From positions 186,001 to 250,000 of the forward strand of contig NW_027136971.1 in assembly GCF_040869045.1 (NCBI RefSeq): a stretch of 64,000 nt of DNA, written 5' to 3'. This document shows, in pieces, positions 35,401 through 49,859 of this stretch. Each line of letters starts with the position of its first letter. Position 1 is the stretch's first letter. Made by a program: the position numbers and the translations under genes. Below the pieces are notes generated by a model. That model was not told where the DNA came from. It saw nothing but the letters and a program-made list of their open reading frames with translations, and did no database searches. The DNA is from Eurosta solidaginis (Eukaryota > Arthropoda > Insecta > Diptera > Tephritidae).

Positions 35401-38400
35401 GACGTCTCCGTTCTCGTGTAGCCTACATATTGCGTTTTTTTTTTTTAATTTGCTTACCGGGCTAAAGGTTAGCATGTTTAAAATACGTAAGTCGCTTTGT
35501 TCATCATATTTAAGTAGATAACTCATCAGTTGTTTGCATCAGAGCGATAATTTTTGAGATAGTTATTAAAACTGTTTAAAGGTTGTCAAACGTTGTTTCT
35601 CGTTGTATATCCTTTAATTCTAGAGTTAAATTGATAAATAACGTGTACGAATTTGTTTAATGCATTTGTTTTGGTTACTCGACGTCTCCGTTCTCGTGTA
35701 GCCTACATATTGCGTTTTTTTTTTTAATTTGCTTACCGGGCTAAAGGTTAGCATGTTTAAAATACGCAAGTCGTTTTGTTCATCATATTTAAGTAGATAA
35801 CTCATCAGTTGTTTGCATCAGAGCGATAATTTTTGAGATAGTTATTAAAACTGTTTAAAGGTTGTCAAACGTTGTTTCTCGTTGTATATCCTTTAATTCT
35901 AGAGTTAAATTGATAAATAACGTGTACGAATTTGTTTAGCGCATTTGTTTTGGTTACTCGACGTCTCCGTTCTCGTGTAGCCTACATATTGCGTTTTTTT
36001 TTTAATTTGCTTACCGGGCTAAAGGTTAGCATGTTTAAAATACGTAAGTCGTTTTGTTCATCATATTTAAGTAGATAACTCATCAGTTGTTTGCATCAGA
36101 GCGATAATTTTTGAGATAGTTATTAAAACTGTTTAAAGGTTGTCAAACGTTGTTTCTCGTTGTATATCCTTTAATTCTAGAGTTAAATTGATAAATAACG
36201 TGTACGAATTTGTTTAACGCATTTGTTTTGGTTACTCGACGTCTCCGTTCTCGTGTAGCCTACATATTGCGTTTTTTTTTTAATTTGCTTACCGGGCTAA
36301 AGGTTAGCATGTTTAAAATACGTAAGTCGTTTTGTTCATCAAATTTAAGTAGATAACTCATCAGTTGTTTGCATCAGAGCGACAATTTTTGAGATAGTTA
36401 TTAAAACTGTTTAAAGGTTGTCAAACGTTGTTTCTCGTTGTATATCCTTTAATTCTAGAGTTAAATTGATAAATAACGTGTACGAATTTGTTTAACGTAT
36501 TTGTTTTTGTTACTCGACGTCTCCGTTCTCGTGTAACCTACATATTGCGTTTTTTTTTTTAATTTGCTTACCGGGCTAAAGGTTAGCATGCTTAAAATAC
36601 GTAAGTCGTTTTGTTCAACAAATTTGAGTAGATAACTCATCAGTTGTTTGCATCAGAGCGACAATTTTTGAGATAGTTATTAAAACTGTTTAAAGGTTGT
36701 CAAACGTTGTTTCTCGTTGTATATCCTTTAATTCTAGAGTTAAATTGATAAATAACGTGTACGAATTTGTTTAACGCATTTGTTTTGGTTACTCGACGTC
36801 TCCGTTCTCGTGTAACCTACATATTGCGTTTTTTTTTTAATTTGCTTACCGGGCTAAAGGTTAGCATGTTTAAAATACGTAAGTCGTTTTGTTCATCAAA
36901 TTTAAGTAGATAACTCATCAGTTGTTTGCATCAGAGCGATAATTTTTGAGATAGCTATTAAAACTGTTTAAAGGTTGTCAAACGTTGTTTCTCGTTGTAT
37001 ATCCTTTAATTCTAGAGTTAAATTGATAAATAACGTGTACGAATTTGTTTAACGCATTTGTTTTGGTTACTCGACGTCTCCGTTCTCGTGTAGCCTACAT
37101 ATTGCGTTTTTTTTTTAATTTGCTTACCGGGCTAAAGGTTAGCATGTTTAAAATACGTAAGTCGTTTTGTTCATCATATTTAAGTAGATAACTCATCAGT
37201 TGTTTGCATCAGAGCGATAATTTTTGAGATAGTTATTAAAACTGTTTAAAGGTTGTCAAACGTTGTTTCTCGTGGTATATCCTATAATTCTAGAGTTAAA
37301 TTGATAAATAACGTGTACGAATTTGTTTAACGCATTTGTTTTGGTTACTCGACGTCTCCGTTCTCGTGTAGCCTACATATTGCGTTTTTTTTTTAATTTG
37401 CTTACCGGGCTAAAGGTTAGCATGTTTAAAATACGTAAGTCGTTTTGTTCAACAAATTTAAGTAGATAACTCATCAGTTGTTTGCATCAGAGCGATAATT
37501 TTTGAGATAGTTATTAAAACTGTTTAAAGGTTGTCAAACGTTGTTTCTCGTTGTATATCCTTTAATTCTAGAGTTAAATTGATAAATAACGTGTACGAAT
37601 TTGTTTAACGCATTTGTTTTGGTTACTCGACGTCTCCGTTCTCGTGTAGCCTACATATTGCGTTTTTTTTTTAATTTGCTTACCGGGCTAAAGGTTAGCA
37701 TGCTTAAAATACGTAAGTCGTTTTGTTCAACAAATTTAAGTAGATAACTCATCAGTTGTTTGCATCAGAGCGATAATTTTTTAGATAGTTATTAAAACTG
37801 TTTAAAGGTTGTCAAACGTTGTTTCTCGTTGTATATCCTTTAATTCTAGAGTTAAATTGATAAATAACGTGTACGAATTTGTTTAACGCATTTGTTTTGG
37901 TTACTCGACGTCTCCGTTCTCGTGTAGCCTACATATTGCGTTTTTTTTAATTTGCTTACCGGGCTAAAGGTTAGCATGCTTAAAATACGTAAGTCGTTTT
38001 GTTCATCATATTTAAGTAGATAACTCATCAGTTGTTTGCATCAGAGCGATACTTTTTGAGATAGTTATTAAAACTGTTTAAAGGTTGTCGAACGTTGTTT
38101 CTCGTTGTATATCCTTTAATTCTAGAGTTAAATTGATAAATAACGTGTACGAATTTGTTTAACGCATTTGTTTTGGTTACTCGACGTCTCCGTTCTCGTG
38201 TAGCCTACATATTGCGTTTTTTTTTTTTTTGCTTACCGGGCTAGAGGTTAGCATGTTTAAAATACGTAAGTCGTTTTGTTCATCAAATTTAAGTAGATAA
38301 CTCATCAGTTGTTTGCATCAGAGCGATAATTTTTGAGATAGTTATTAAAACTGTTTAAAGGTTGTCAAACGTTGTTTCTCGTTGTATATCCTTTAATTCT

Positions 38401-39300
38401 AGAGTTAAATTGATAAATAACGTGTACGAATTTGTTTAACGCATTTGCTTTGGTTACTCGACGTCTCCGTTCTCGTGTAGCCTACATATTGCGTTTTTTT
38501 TTTTAATTTGCTTACCGGGCTAAAGGTTAGCATGTTTAAAATACGTAAGTCGTTTTGTTCATCAAATTTAAGTAGATAACTCATCAGTTGTTTGCATCAG
38601 AGCGATAATTTTTGAGATAGTTATTAAAACTGTTTAAAGGTTGTCAAACGTTGTTTCTCGTTGTATATCCTTTAATTCTAGAGTTAAATTGATAAATAAC
38701 GTGTACGAATTTGTTTAACGCATTTGTTTTGGTTACTCGACGTCTCCGTTCTCGTGTAGCCTACATATTGCGTTTTTTTTTTAATTTGCTTACCGGGCTA
38801 AAGGTTAGCATGTTTAAAATACGTAAGTCGTTTTGTTCATCAAATTTAAGTAGATAACTCATCAGTTGTTTGCATCAGAGCTACAATTTTTGAGATAGTT
38901 ATTAAAACTGTTTAAAGGTTGTCAAACGTTGTTTCTCGTTGTATATCCTTTAATCCTAGAGTTAAATTGATAAATAACGTGTACGAATTTGTTTAACGCA
39001 TTTGTTTTGGTTACTCGACGTCTCCGTTCTCGTGTAGCCTACATATTGCGTTTTTTTTTTAATTTGCTTACCGGGCTAAAGGTTAGCATGTTTAAAATAC
39101 GTAAGTCGTTTTGTTCATCAAATTTAAGTAGATAACTCATCAGTTGTTTGCATCAGAGCGATAATTTTTGAGATAGTTATTAAAACTGTTTAAAGGTTGT
39201 CAAACGTTGTTTCTCGTTGTATATCCTTTAATTCTAGAGTTAAATTGATAAATAACGTGTACGAATTTGTTTAACGCATTTGTTTTGGTTACTCGACGTC
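35400..39300 (+). repeat. Block C, copy 1 (14 units)
   Basis: Recurs at 39.3-42.5 kb with offset 3,894-3,900 bp. Shared marks: a 12-T run (35435/39329), GTCGCTTTG (35491/39385), TTAATGCATTTG (35658/39552), ACGTATTTG with TCGTGTAACC (36496-36540/40392-40436), a second TGTAACC (36811/40707), CGTGGTATATCC (37271/41169), GTTGTCGAACG (38086/41983) and GGCTAGAGG (38239/42139). One unit has an uninterrupted 14-T run with the AA of AATTT lost (38217-38230). Confidence 0.9.
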
Positions 39301-42300
39301 TCCGTTCTCGTGTAGCCTACATATTGCGTTTTTTTTTTTTAATTTGCTTGCCGGGCTAAAGGTTAGCATGTTTAAAATACGTAAGTCGCTTTGTTCATCA
39401 CATTTAAGTAGATAACTCATCAGTTGTTTGCATCAGAGCGATAATTTTTGAGATAGTTATTAAAACTGTTTAAAGGTTGTCAAACGTTGTTTCTCGTTGT
39501 ATATCCTTTAATTCTAGAGTTAAATTGATAAATAACGTGTACGAATTTGTTTAATGCATTTGTTTTGGTTACTCGACGTCTCCGTTCTCGTGTAGCCTAC
39601 ATATTGCGTTTTTTTTTTTTAATTTGCTTACCGGGCTAAAGGTTAGCATGTTTAAAATACGTAAGTCGTTTTGTTCATCATATTTAAGTAGATAACTCAT
39701 CAGTTGTTTGCATCAGCGCGATAATTTTTGAGATAGTTATTAAAACTGTTTAAAGGTTGTCAAACGTTGTTTCTCGTTGTATATCCTTTAATTCTAGAGT
39801 TAAATTGATAAATAACGTGTACGAATTTGTTTAACGCATTTGTTTTGGTTACTCGACGTCTCCGTTCTCGTGTAGCCTACATATTGCGTTTTTTTTTAAT
39901 TTGCTTACCGGGCTAAAGGTTAGCATGTTTAAAATACGTAAGTCGTTTTGTTCATCATATTTAAGTAGATAACTCATCAGTTGTTTGCATCAGAGCGATA
40001 ATTTTTGAGATAGTTATTAAAACTGTTTAAAGGTTGTCAAACGTTGTTTCTCGTTGTATATCCTTTAATTCTAGAGTTAAATTGATAAATAACGTGTACG
40101 AATTTGTTTAAACGCATTTGTTTTGGTTACTCGACGTCTCCGTTCTCGTGTAGCCTACATATTGCGTTTTTTTTTTTAATTTGCTTACCGGGCTAAAGGT
40201 TAGCATGTTTAAAATACGTAAGTCGTTTTGTTCATCAAATTTAAGTAGATAACTCATCAGTTGTTTGCATCAGAGCGACAATTTTTGAGATAGTTATTAA
40301 AACTGTTTAAAGGTTGTCAAACGTTGTTTCTCGTTGTATATCCTTTAATTCTAGAGTTAAATTGATAAATAACGTGTACGAATTTGTTTAACGTATTTGT
40401 TTTGGTTACTCGACGTCTCCGTTCTCGTGTAACCTACATATTGCGTTTTTTTTTTAATTTGCTTACCGGGCTAAAGGTTAGCATGCTTAAAATACGTAAG
40501 TCGTTTTGTTCAACAAATTTGAGTAGATAACTCATCAGTTGTTTGCATCAGAGCGACAATTTTTGAGATAGTTATTAAAACTGTTTAAAGGTTGTCCAAA
40601 CGTTGTTTCTCGTTGTATATCCTTTAATTCTAGAGTTAAATTGATAAATAACGTGTACGAATTTGTTTAACGCATTTGTTTTGGTTACTCGACGTCTCCG
40701 TTCTCGTGTAACCTACATATTGCGTTTTTTTTTTTAATTTGCTTACCGGGCTAAAGGTTAGCATGTTTAAAATACGTAAGTCGTTTTGTTCATCAAATTT
40801 AAGTAGATAACTCATCAGTTGTTTGCATCAGAGCGATAATTTTTGAGATAGTTATTAAAACTGTTTAAAGGTTGTCAAACGTTGTTTCTCGTTGTATATC
40901 CTTTAATTCTAGAGTTAAATTGATAAATAACGTGTACGAATTTGTTTAACGCATTTGTTTTGGTTACTCGACGTCTCCGTTCTCGTGTAGCCTACATATT
41001 GCGTTTTTTTTTTAATTTGCTTACCGGGCTAAAGGTTAGCATGTTTAAAATACGTAAGTCGTTTTGTTCATCATATTTAAGTAGATAACTCATCAGTTGT
41101 TTGCATCAGAGCGATAATTTTTGAGATAGTTATTAAAACTGTTTAAAGGTTGTCAAACGTTGTTTCTCGTGGTATATCCTTTAATTCTAGAGTTAAATTG
41201 ATAAATAACGTGTACGAATTTGTTTAACGCATTTGTTTTGGTTACTCGACGTCTCCGTTCTCGTGTAGCCTACATATTGCGTTTTTTTTTTAATTTGCTT
41301 ACCGGGCTAAAGGTTAGCATGTTTAAAATACGTAAGTCGTTTTGTTCAACAAATTTAAGTAGATAACTCATCAGTTGTTTGCATCAGAGCGATAATTTTT
41401 GAGATAGTTATTAAAACTGTTTAAAGGTTGTCAAACGTTGTTTCTCGTTGTATATCCTTTAATTCTAGAGTTAAATTGATAAATAACGTGTACGAATTTG
41501 TTTAACGCATTTGTTTTGGTTACTCGACGTCTCCGTTCTCGTGTAGCCTACATATTGCGTTTTTTTTTTAATTTGCTTACCGGGCTAAAGGTTAGCATGC
41601 TTAAAATACGTAAGTCGTTTTGTTCAACAAATTTAAGTAGATAACTCATCAGTTGTTTGCATCAGAGCGATAATTTTTGAGATAGTTATTAAAACTGTTT
41701 AAAGGTTGTCAAACGTTGTTTCTCGTTGTATATCCTTTAATTCTAGAGTTAAATTGATAAATAACGTGTACGAATTTGTTTAACGCATTTGTTTTGGTTA
41801 CTCGACGTCTCCGTTCTCGTGTAGCCTACATATTGCGTTTTTTTTTAATTTGCTTACCGGGCTAAAGGTTAGCATGCTTAAAATACGTAAGTCGTTTTGT
41901 TCATCATATTTAAGTAGATAACTCATCAGTTGTTTGCATCAGAGCGATAATTTTTGAGATAGTTACTAAAACTGTTTAAAGGTTGTCGAACGTTGTTTCT
42001 CGTTGTATATCCTTTAATTCTAGAGTTAAATTGATAAATAACGTGTACGAATTTGTTTAACGCATTTGTTTTGGTTACTCGACGTCTCCGTTCTCGTGTA
42101 GCCTACATATTGCGTTTTTTTTTTTAATTTGCTTACCGGGCTAGAGGTTAGCATGTTTAAAATACGTAAGTCGTTTTGTTCATCAAATTTAAGTAGATAA
42201 CTCATCAGTTGTTTGCATCAGAGCGATAATTTTTGAGATAGTTATTAAAACTGTTTAAAGGTTGTCAAACGTTGTTTCTCGTTGTATATCCTTTAATTCT

Positions 42301-42500
42301 AGAGTTAAATTGATAAATAACGTGTACGAATTTGTTTAACGCATTTGTTTTGGTTACTCGACGTCTCCGTTCTCGTGTAGCCTACATATTGCGTTTTTTT
42401 TTTAATTTGCTTACCGGGCTAAAGGTTAGCATGTTTAAAATACGTAAGTCGTTTTGTTCATCAAATTTAAGTAGATAACTCATCAGTTGTTTGCATCAGA
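39300..42500 (+). repeat. Block C, copy 2
   Basis: Counterpart of 35.4-38.6 kb. Private changes include TTGCCGGGC (39350), ATCACATTT (39398), CATCAGCGCG (39711), an added A in GTTTAAACGC (about 40107) and an added C in GTTGTCCAAACG (about 40593). The 38.6-39.3 kb units, which carry GAGCTACAAT (38878) and AATCCTAGAG (38953), lie between the two copies. Confidence 0.85.
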
Positions 42501-42779
42501 GCGATAATTTTTGAGATAGTTATTAAAACTGTTTAAAGGTTGTCAAACGTTGTTTCTCGTTGTATATCCTTTAATTCTAGAGTTAAATTGATAAATAACG
42601 TGTACGAATTTGTTTAACGCATTTGTTTTGGTTACTCGACGTCTCCGTTCTCGTGTAGCCTACATATTGCGTTTTTTTTTTTAATTTGCTTACCGGGCTA
42701 AAGGTTAGCATGTTTAAAATACGTAAGTCGTTTTGTTCATCATATTTAAGTAGATAACTCATCAGTTGTTTGCATCAGA

Positions 42780-44110
42780 GCGATAATTTTTGAGATAGTT
42801 ATTAAAACTGTTTAAAGGTTGTCAAACGTTGTTTCTCGTGGTATATCCTTTAATTCTAGAGTTCAATTGATAAATAACGTGTACGAATTTGTTTAACGCA
42901 TTTGTTTTGGTTACTCGACGTCTCCGTTCTCGTGTAGCCTACATATTGCGTTTTTTTTTTAATTTGCTTACCGGGCTAACGGTTAGCATGTTTAAAATAC
43001 GTAAGTCGTTTTGTTCAACAAATTTAAGTAGATAACTCATCAGTTGGTTGCATCAGAGCGATAATTTTTGAGATAGTTATTAAAACTGTTTAAAGGTTGT
43101 CAAACGTTGTTTCTCGTTGTATATCCTTTAATTCTAGAGTTAAATTGATAAATAACGTGTACGAATTTGTTTAACGCATTTGTTTTGGTTACTCGACGTC
43201 TCCGTTCTCGTGTAGCCTACATATTGCGTTTTTTTTTTAATTTGCTTACCGGGCTAAAGGTTCGCATGCTTAAAATACGTAAGTCGTTTTGTTCAACAAA
43301 TTTAAGTAGATAACTCATCAGTTGTTTGCATCAGAGCGATAATTTTTGAGATAGTTATTAAAACTGTTTAAAGGTTGTCAAACGTTGTTTCTCGTTGTAT
43401 ATCCTTTAATTCTAGAGTTAAATTGATAAATAACGTGTACCAATTTGTTTAACGCATTTGTTTTGGTTACTCGACGTCTCCGTTCTCGTGTAGCCTACAT
43501 ATTGCGTTTTTTTTTAATTTGCTTACCGGGCTAAAGGTTAGCATGCTTAAAATACGTAAGTCGTTTTGTTCATCATATTTAAGTAGATAACTCATCAGTT
43601 GTTTGCATCAGAGCGATAATTTTTGAGATAGTTATTAAAACTGTTTAAAGGTTGTCGAACGTTGTTTCTCGTTGTATATCCTTTAATTCTAGAGTTAAAT
43701 TGATAAATAACGTGTACGAATTTGTTTAACGCATTTGTTTTGGTTACTCGACGTCTCCGTTCTCGTGTAGCCTACATATTGCGTTTTTTTTTTAATTTGC
43801 TTACCGGGCTAGAGGTTAGCATGTTTAAAATACGTAAGTCGTTTTGTTCATCAAATTTAAGTAGATAACTCATCAGTTGTTTGCATCAGAGCGATAATTT
43901 TTGAGATAGTTATTAAAACTGTTTAAAGGTTGTCAAACGTTGTTTCTCGTTGTATATCCTTTAATTCTAGAGTTAAATTGATAAATAACGTGTACGAATT
44001 TGTTTAACGCATTTGTTTTGGTTACTCGACGTCTCCGTTCTCGTGTAGCCTACATATTGCGTTTTTTTTTTAATTTGCTTACCGGGCTAAAGGTTAGCAT
44101 GTTTAAAATA
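42780..44110 (+). repeat. Six-unit duplication of 41.1-42.4 kb (offset 1,669 bp)
   Basis: CGTGGTATATCC (41169/42838), the ATGCTTAAAATACG units, GTTGTCGAACG (41983/43652) and GGCTAGAGG (42139/43809) occur again in the same order. Private changes here include GTTCAATTG (42861), GCTAACGGTTAGC (42976), CAGTTGGTTGC (43041), GTTCGCATGC (43260) and GTACCAATTTG (43438). It adds a third tier of copies to the end of block C. Confidence 0.85.
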
Positions 44111-45148
44111 CGTAAGTCGTTTTGTTCATCATATTTAAGTAGATAACTCATCAGTTGTTTGCATCAGAGCGATAATTTTTGAGATAGTTATTAAAACTGT
44201 TCAAAGGTTGTCAAACGTTGTTTCTCGTTGTATATCCTTTATTTCTAGAGTTAAATTGATAAATAACGTGTACGAATTTGTTTAACGCATTTGTTTTGGT
44301 TACACGACGTCTCCGTTCTCGTGTAGCCTACATATTGCGTTTTTTTTTTAATTTGCTTACCGGGCTAAAGGTTAGCATGTTTAAAATACGTAAGTCGTTT
44401 TGTTCAACAAATTTAAGTAGATAACTCATCAGTTGTTTGCATCAGAACGATAATTTTTGAGATAGTTATTAAAACTGTTTAAAGGTTGTCAAACGTTGTT
44501 TCTCGTTGTATATCCTTTAATTCTAGAGTTAAATTGATAAATAACGTGTACGAATTTGTTTAACGCATTTGTTTTGGTTACTCGACGTCTCCGTTCTCGT
44601 GTAGCCTACATATTGCGTTTTTTTTTTTAATTTGCTTACCGGGCTAAAGGTTAGCATGTTTAAAATACGTAAGTCGTTTTGTTCAACAAATTTAAGTAGA
44701 TAACTCATCAGTTGTTTGCATCAGAGCGATAATTTTTGAGATAGTTATTAAAACTGTTTAAAGGTTGTCAAAGGTTGTTTCTCGTTGTATATCCTTTAAT
44801 TCTAGAGTTAAATTGATAAATAACGTGTACGAATTTGTTTAACGCATTTGTTTTGGTTACTCGACGTCTCCGTTCTCGTGTAGCCTACATATTGCGTTTT
44901 TTTTTTAATTTGCTTACCGGGCTAAAGGTTAGCATGTTTAAAATACGTAAGTCGTTTTGTTCATCATATTTAAGTAGATAACTCATCAGTTGTTTGCATC
45001 AGAGCGATAATTTTTGAGATAGTTATTAAAACTGTTTAAAGGTTGTCAAACGTTGTTTCTCGTTGTATATCCTTTAATTCTAGAGTTAAATTGATAAATA
45101 ACGTGTACGAATTTGTTTAACGCATTTGTTTTGGTTACTCGACGTCTC

Positions 45149-45158
45149 CGTTCGCCTA
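45149..45158 (+). repeat. 7-bp deletion in one unit
   Basis: CCGTTCTCGTGTAGCC is reduced to CCGTTCGCC; TCGTGTA is missing. Single copy in the window. Confidence 0.8.
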
Positions 45159-48100
45159 CATATTGCGTTTTTTTTTTTTAATTTGCTTAGCGGGCTAAAG
45201 GTTAGCATGTTTAAAATACGTAAGTCGTTTTGTTCATCAAATTTAAGTAGATAACTCATCAGTTGTTTGCATCAGAGCGATAATTTTTGAGATAGTTATT
45301 AAAACTGTTTAAAGGTTGTCAAACGTTGTTTCTCGTTGTATATCCTTTAATTCTAGAGTTAAATTGATAAATAACGTGTACGAATTTGTTAGCGCATTTG
45401 TTTTGGTTACTCGACGTCTCCGTTCTCGTGTAGCCTACATATTGCGTTTTTTTTTTAATTTGCTTACAGGGCTAAAGGTTAGCATGTTTAAAATACGTAA
45501 GTCGTTTTGTTCATCATATTTAAGTAGATAACTCATCAGTTGTTTGCATCAGAGCGACAATTTTTGAGATAGTTATTAAAACTGTTTAAAGGTTGTCAAC
45601 CGTTGTTTCTCGTTGTATATCCTTTAATTCTAGAGTTAAATTGATAAATAACGTGTACGAATTTGTTTAACGCATTTGTTTTGGTTACTCGACGTCTCCG
45701 TTCTCGTGTAGCCTACATATTGCGTTTTTTTTTAAATTTGCTTACCGGGCTAAAGGTTAGCATGTTTAAAATACGTAAGTCGTTTTGTTCATCAAATTTA
45801 AGTAGATAACTCATCAGTTGTTTGCATCAGAGCGATAATTTTTGAGATAGTTATTAAAACTGTTTAAAGGTTGTCAAACGTTGTTTCTCGTGGTATATCC
45901 TTTAATTCTAGAGTTAAATTGATAAATAACGTGTACGAATTTGTTTAACGCATTTGTTTTGGTTACTCGACGTCTCCGTTCTCGTGTAGCCTACATATTG
46001 CGTTTTTTTTTTAATTTGCTTACCGGGCTAAAGGTTAGCATGTTTAAAATACGTAAGTAGTTTTTTTCATCAAATTTAAGTAGATAACTCATCAGTTGTT
46101 TGCATCAGAGCGATAATTTTTGAGATAGTTATTAAAACTGTTTAAAGGTTGTCAAACGTTGTTTCTCGTTGTATATCCTTTAATTCTAGAGTTAAATTGA
46201 TAAATAACGTGTACGAATTTGTTTAACGCATTTGTTTTGGTTACTCGACGTCTCCGTTCTCGTGTAGCCTACATATTGCGTTTTTTTTTAATTTGCTTAC
46301 CGGGCTAAAGGTTAGCATGCTTAAAATACGTACGTCGTTTTGTTCAACAAATTTAAGTAGATAACTCATCAGTTGTTTGCATCAGAGCGACAATTTTTGA
46401 GATAGTTATTAAAACTGTTTAAAGGTTGTCAAACGTTGTTTCTCGTTGTATATCCTTTAATTCTAGAGTTAAATTGATAAATAACGTGTACGAATTTGTT
46501 TAACGCATTTGTTTTGGTTACTCGACGTCTCCGTTCTCGTGTAGCCTACATATTGCGTTTTTTTTAATTTGCTTACCGGGCTAAAGGTTAGCATGTTTAA
46601 AATACGTAAGTCGTTTTGTTCATCATATTTAAGTAGATAACTCATCAGTTGTTTGCATCAGAGCGATAATTTTTGAGATAGTTATTAAAACTGTTTAAAG
46701 GTTGTCAAACGTTGTTTCTCGTTGTATATCCTTTAATTCTAGAGTTAAATTGAAAAATAACGTGTACGAATTTGTTTAACGCATTTGTTTTGGTTACTCG
46801 ACGTCTCCGTTCTCGTGTAGCCTACATATTGCGTTTTTTTTTTAATTTGCTTACCGGGCTAAAGGTTAGCATGTTTAAAATACGTAAGTCGTTTTGTTCA
46901 ACAAATTTGAGTAGATAACTCATCAGTTGTTTGCATAAGAGCGACAATTTTTGAGATAGTTATTAAAACTGTTTAAAGGTTGTCAAACGTTGTTTCTCGT
47001 TGTATATCCTTTAATTCTAGAGTTAAATTGATAAATAACGTGTACGAATTTCTTTAACGCATTTGTTTTGGTTACTCGACGTCTCCGTTCTCGTGTAGCC
47101 TACATATTGCGTTTTTTTTAATTTACTTACCGGGCTAAAGGTTAGCATGCTTAAAATACGTAAGTCGTTTTGTTCATCAAATTTAAGTAGATAACTCATC
47201 AGTTGTTTGCATCAGAGCGATAATTTTTGAGATAGTTATTAAAACTGTTTAAAGGTTGTCAAACGTTGTTTCTCGTTGTATATCCTTTAATTCTAGAGTT
47301 AAATTGATAAATAACGTGTACGAATTTGTTTAACGCATTTGTTTTGGTTACTCGACGTCTCCGTTCTCGTGTAGCCTACATATTGCGTTTTTTTTTTTAA
47401 TTTGCTTACCGGGCTAAAGGTTAGCATGTTTAAAATACGTAAGTCGTTTTGTTCATCATATTTAAGTAGATAACTCATCAGTTGTTTGCATCAGAGCGAT
47501 AATTTTTGAGATAGTTATTAAAACTGTTTAAAGGTTGTCAAACGTTGTTTCTCGTTGTATATCCTTTAATTCTAGAGTTAAATTGATAAATAACGTGTAC
47601 GAATTTGTTTAGCGCATTTGTTTTGTTACTCGACGTCTCCGTTCTCGTGTAGCCTACATATTGCGTTTTTTTTTTTAATTTGATTACCGGGCTAAAGGTT
47701 AGCATGTTTAAAATACGTAAGTCGTTTTGTTCATCAAATTTAAGTAGATAACTCATCAGTTGTTTGCATCAGAGCGATAATTTTTGAGATAGTTATTAAA
47801 ACTGTTTAAAGGTTGTCAAACGTTGTTTCTCGTTGTATATCCTTTAATTCTAGAGTTAAATTGATAAATAACGTGTACGAATTTGTTTAACGCATTTGTT
47901 TTGGTTACTCGACGTCTCCGTTCTCGTGTAGCCTACATATTGCGTTTTTTTTTTTAATTTGCTTACCGGGCTAAAGGTTAGCATGTTTAAAATACGTAAG
48001 TCGTTTTGTTCATCATATTTAAGTAGATAACTCATCAGTTGTTTGCATCAGAGCGATAATTTTTGAGATAGTTATTAAAACTGTTTAAAGGTTGTCAAAC

Positions 48101-48435
48101 GTTGTTTCTCGTTGTATATCCTTTAATTCTAGAGTTAAATTGATAAATAACGTGTACGAATTTGTTTAACGCATTTGTTTTGGTTACTCGACGTCTCCGT
48201 TCTCGTGTAGCCTACATATTGCGTTTTTTTTTTAATTTGCTTACCGGGCTAAAGGTTAGCATGTTTAAAATACGTAAGTCGTTTTGTTCATCATATTTAA
48301 GTAGATAACTCATCAGTTGTTTGATTCAGAGCGATAATTTTTGAGATAGTTATTAAAACTGTTTAAAGGTTGTCAAACGTTGTTTCTCGTTGTATATCCT
48401 TTAATTCTAGAGTTAAATTGATAAATAACGTGTAC

Positions 48436-48450
48436 GAATTTGTTTTGGTT
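48436..48450 (+). repeat. 12-bp deletion between short direct repeats in one unit
   Basis: AATTTGTTTAACGCATTTGTTTTGG is reduced to AATTTGTTTTGG. The lost segment lies between two TTTGTTT copies, a classic slippage or single-strand-annealing signature. Single copy in the window; its neighbour has GTAGCTTAC. Confidence 0.85.
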
Positions 48451-49859
48451 ACTCGACGTCTCCGTTCTCGTGTAGCTTACATATTGCGTTTTTTTTTAAT
48501 TTGCTTACCGGGCTAAAGGTTAGCATGTTTAAAATACGTAAGTCGTTTTTTTCATCATATTTAAGTAGATAACTCATCAGTTGTTTGCATCAGAGCGATA
48601 ATTTTTGAGATAGTTATTAAAACTGTTTAAAGGTTGTCAAACGTTGTTTCTCGTTGTATATCCTTTAATTCTACAGTTAAATTGATAAATAACGTGTACG
48701 AATTTGTTTAACGCATTTGTTTTGGTTACTCGACGTCTCCGTTCTCGTGTAGCCTACATATTGCGTATTTTTTTTAATTTGCTTACCGGGCTAAAGGTTA
48801 GCATGTTTAATATACGTAAGTCGTTTTGTTCATCAAATTTAAGTAGATAACTCATCAGTTGTTTGCATCAGAGCGATAATTTTTGAGATAGCTATTAAAA
48901 CTGTTTAAAGGTTGTCAAACGTTGTTTCTCGTTGTATATCCTTTAATTCTAGAGTTAAATTGATAAATAACGTGTACGAATTTGTTTAACGCATTTGTTT
49001 TGGTTACTCGACGTCTCCGTTCTCGTGTAGCCTACATATTGCGTTTTTTTTTTAATTTGCTTACCGGGCTAAAGGTTAGCATGTTTAAAATACGTAAGTC
49101 GTTTTGTTCAACAAATTTAAGTAGATAACTCATCAGTTGTTTACATCAGAGCGATAATTTTTGAGATAGTTATTAAAACTGTTTAAAGGTTGTCAAACGT
49201 TGTTTCTCGTTGTATATCCTTTAATTCTAGAGTTAAATTGATAAATAACGTGTACGAATTTGTTTAACGCATTTGTTTTGGTTACTCGACGTCTCCGTTC
49301 TCGTGTAGCCTACATATTGCGTTTTTTTTTTAATTTGCTTACCGGGCTAAAGGTTAGCATGTTTAAAATACGTAAGTCGTTTTGTTCAACAAATTTGAGT
49401 AGATAACTCATCAGTTGTTTGCATCAGAGCGATAATTTTTGAGATAGTTATTAAAACTGTTTAAAGGTTGTCAAACGTTGTTTCTCGTTGTATATCCTTT
49501 AATTCTAGAGTTAAATTGATAAATAACGTGTACGAATTTGTTTAACGCATTTGTTTTGGTTACTCGACGTCTCTGTTCTCGTGTAGCCTACATATTGCGT
49601 TTTTTTTTTTAATTTGCTTACCGGGCTAAAGGTTAGCATGTTTAAAATACGTAAGTCGTTTTGTTCATCATATTTAAGTAGATAACTCATCAGTTGTTTG
49701 CATCAGAGCGACAATTTTTGAGATAGTTATTAAAACTGTTTAAAGGTTGTCAAACGTTGTTTCTCGTTGTATATCCTTTAATTCTAGAGTTAAATTGATA
49801 AATAACGTGTACGAATTTGTTTAACGCATTTGTTTTGGTTACTCGACGTCTCCGTTCTC

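Noticed and set aside
45316..45531. 71-codon plus-strand open frame
   Set aside because: Created by a 3-bp loss and frame change in one irregular unit (GTTAGCGC near 45388). It is the same satellite sequence as the frame at 8087 and is not conserved.
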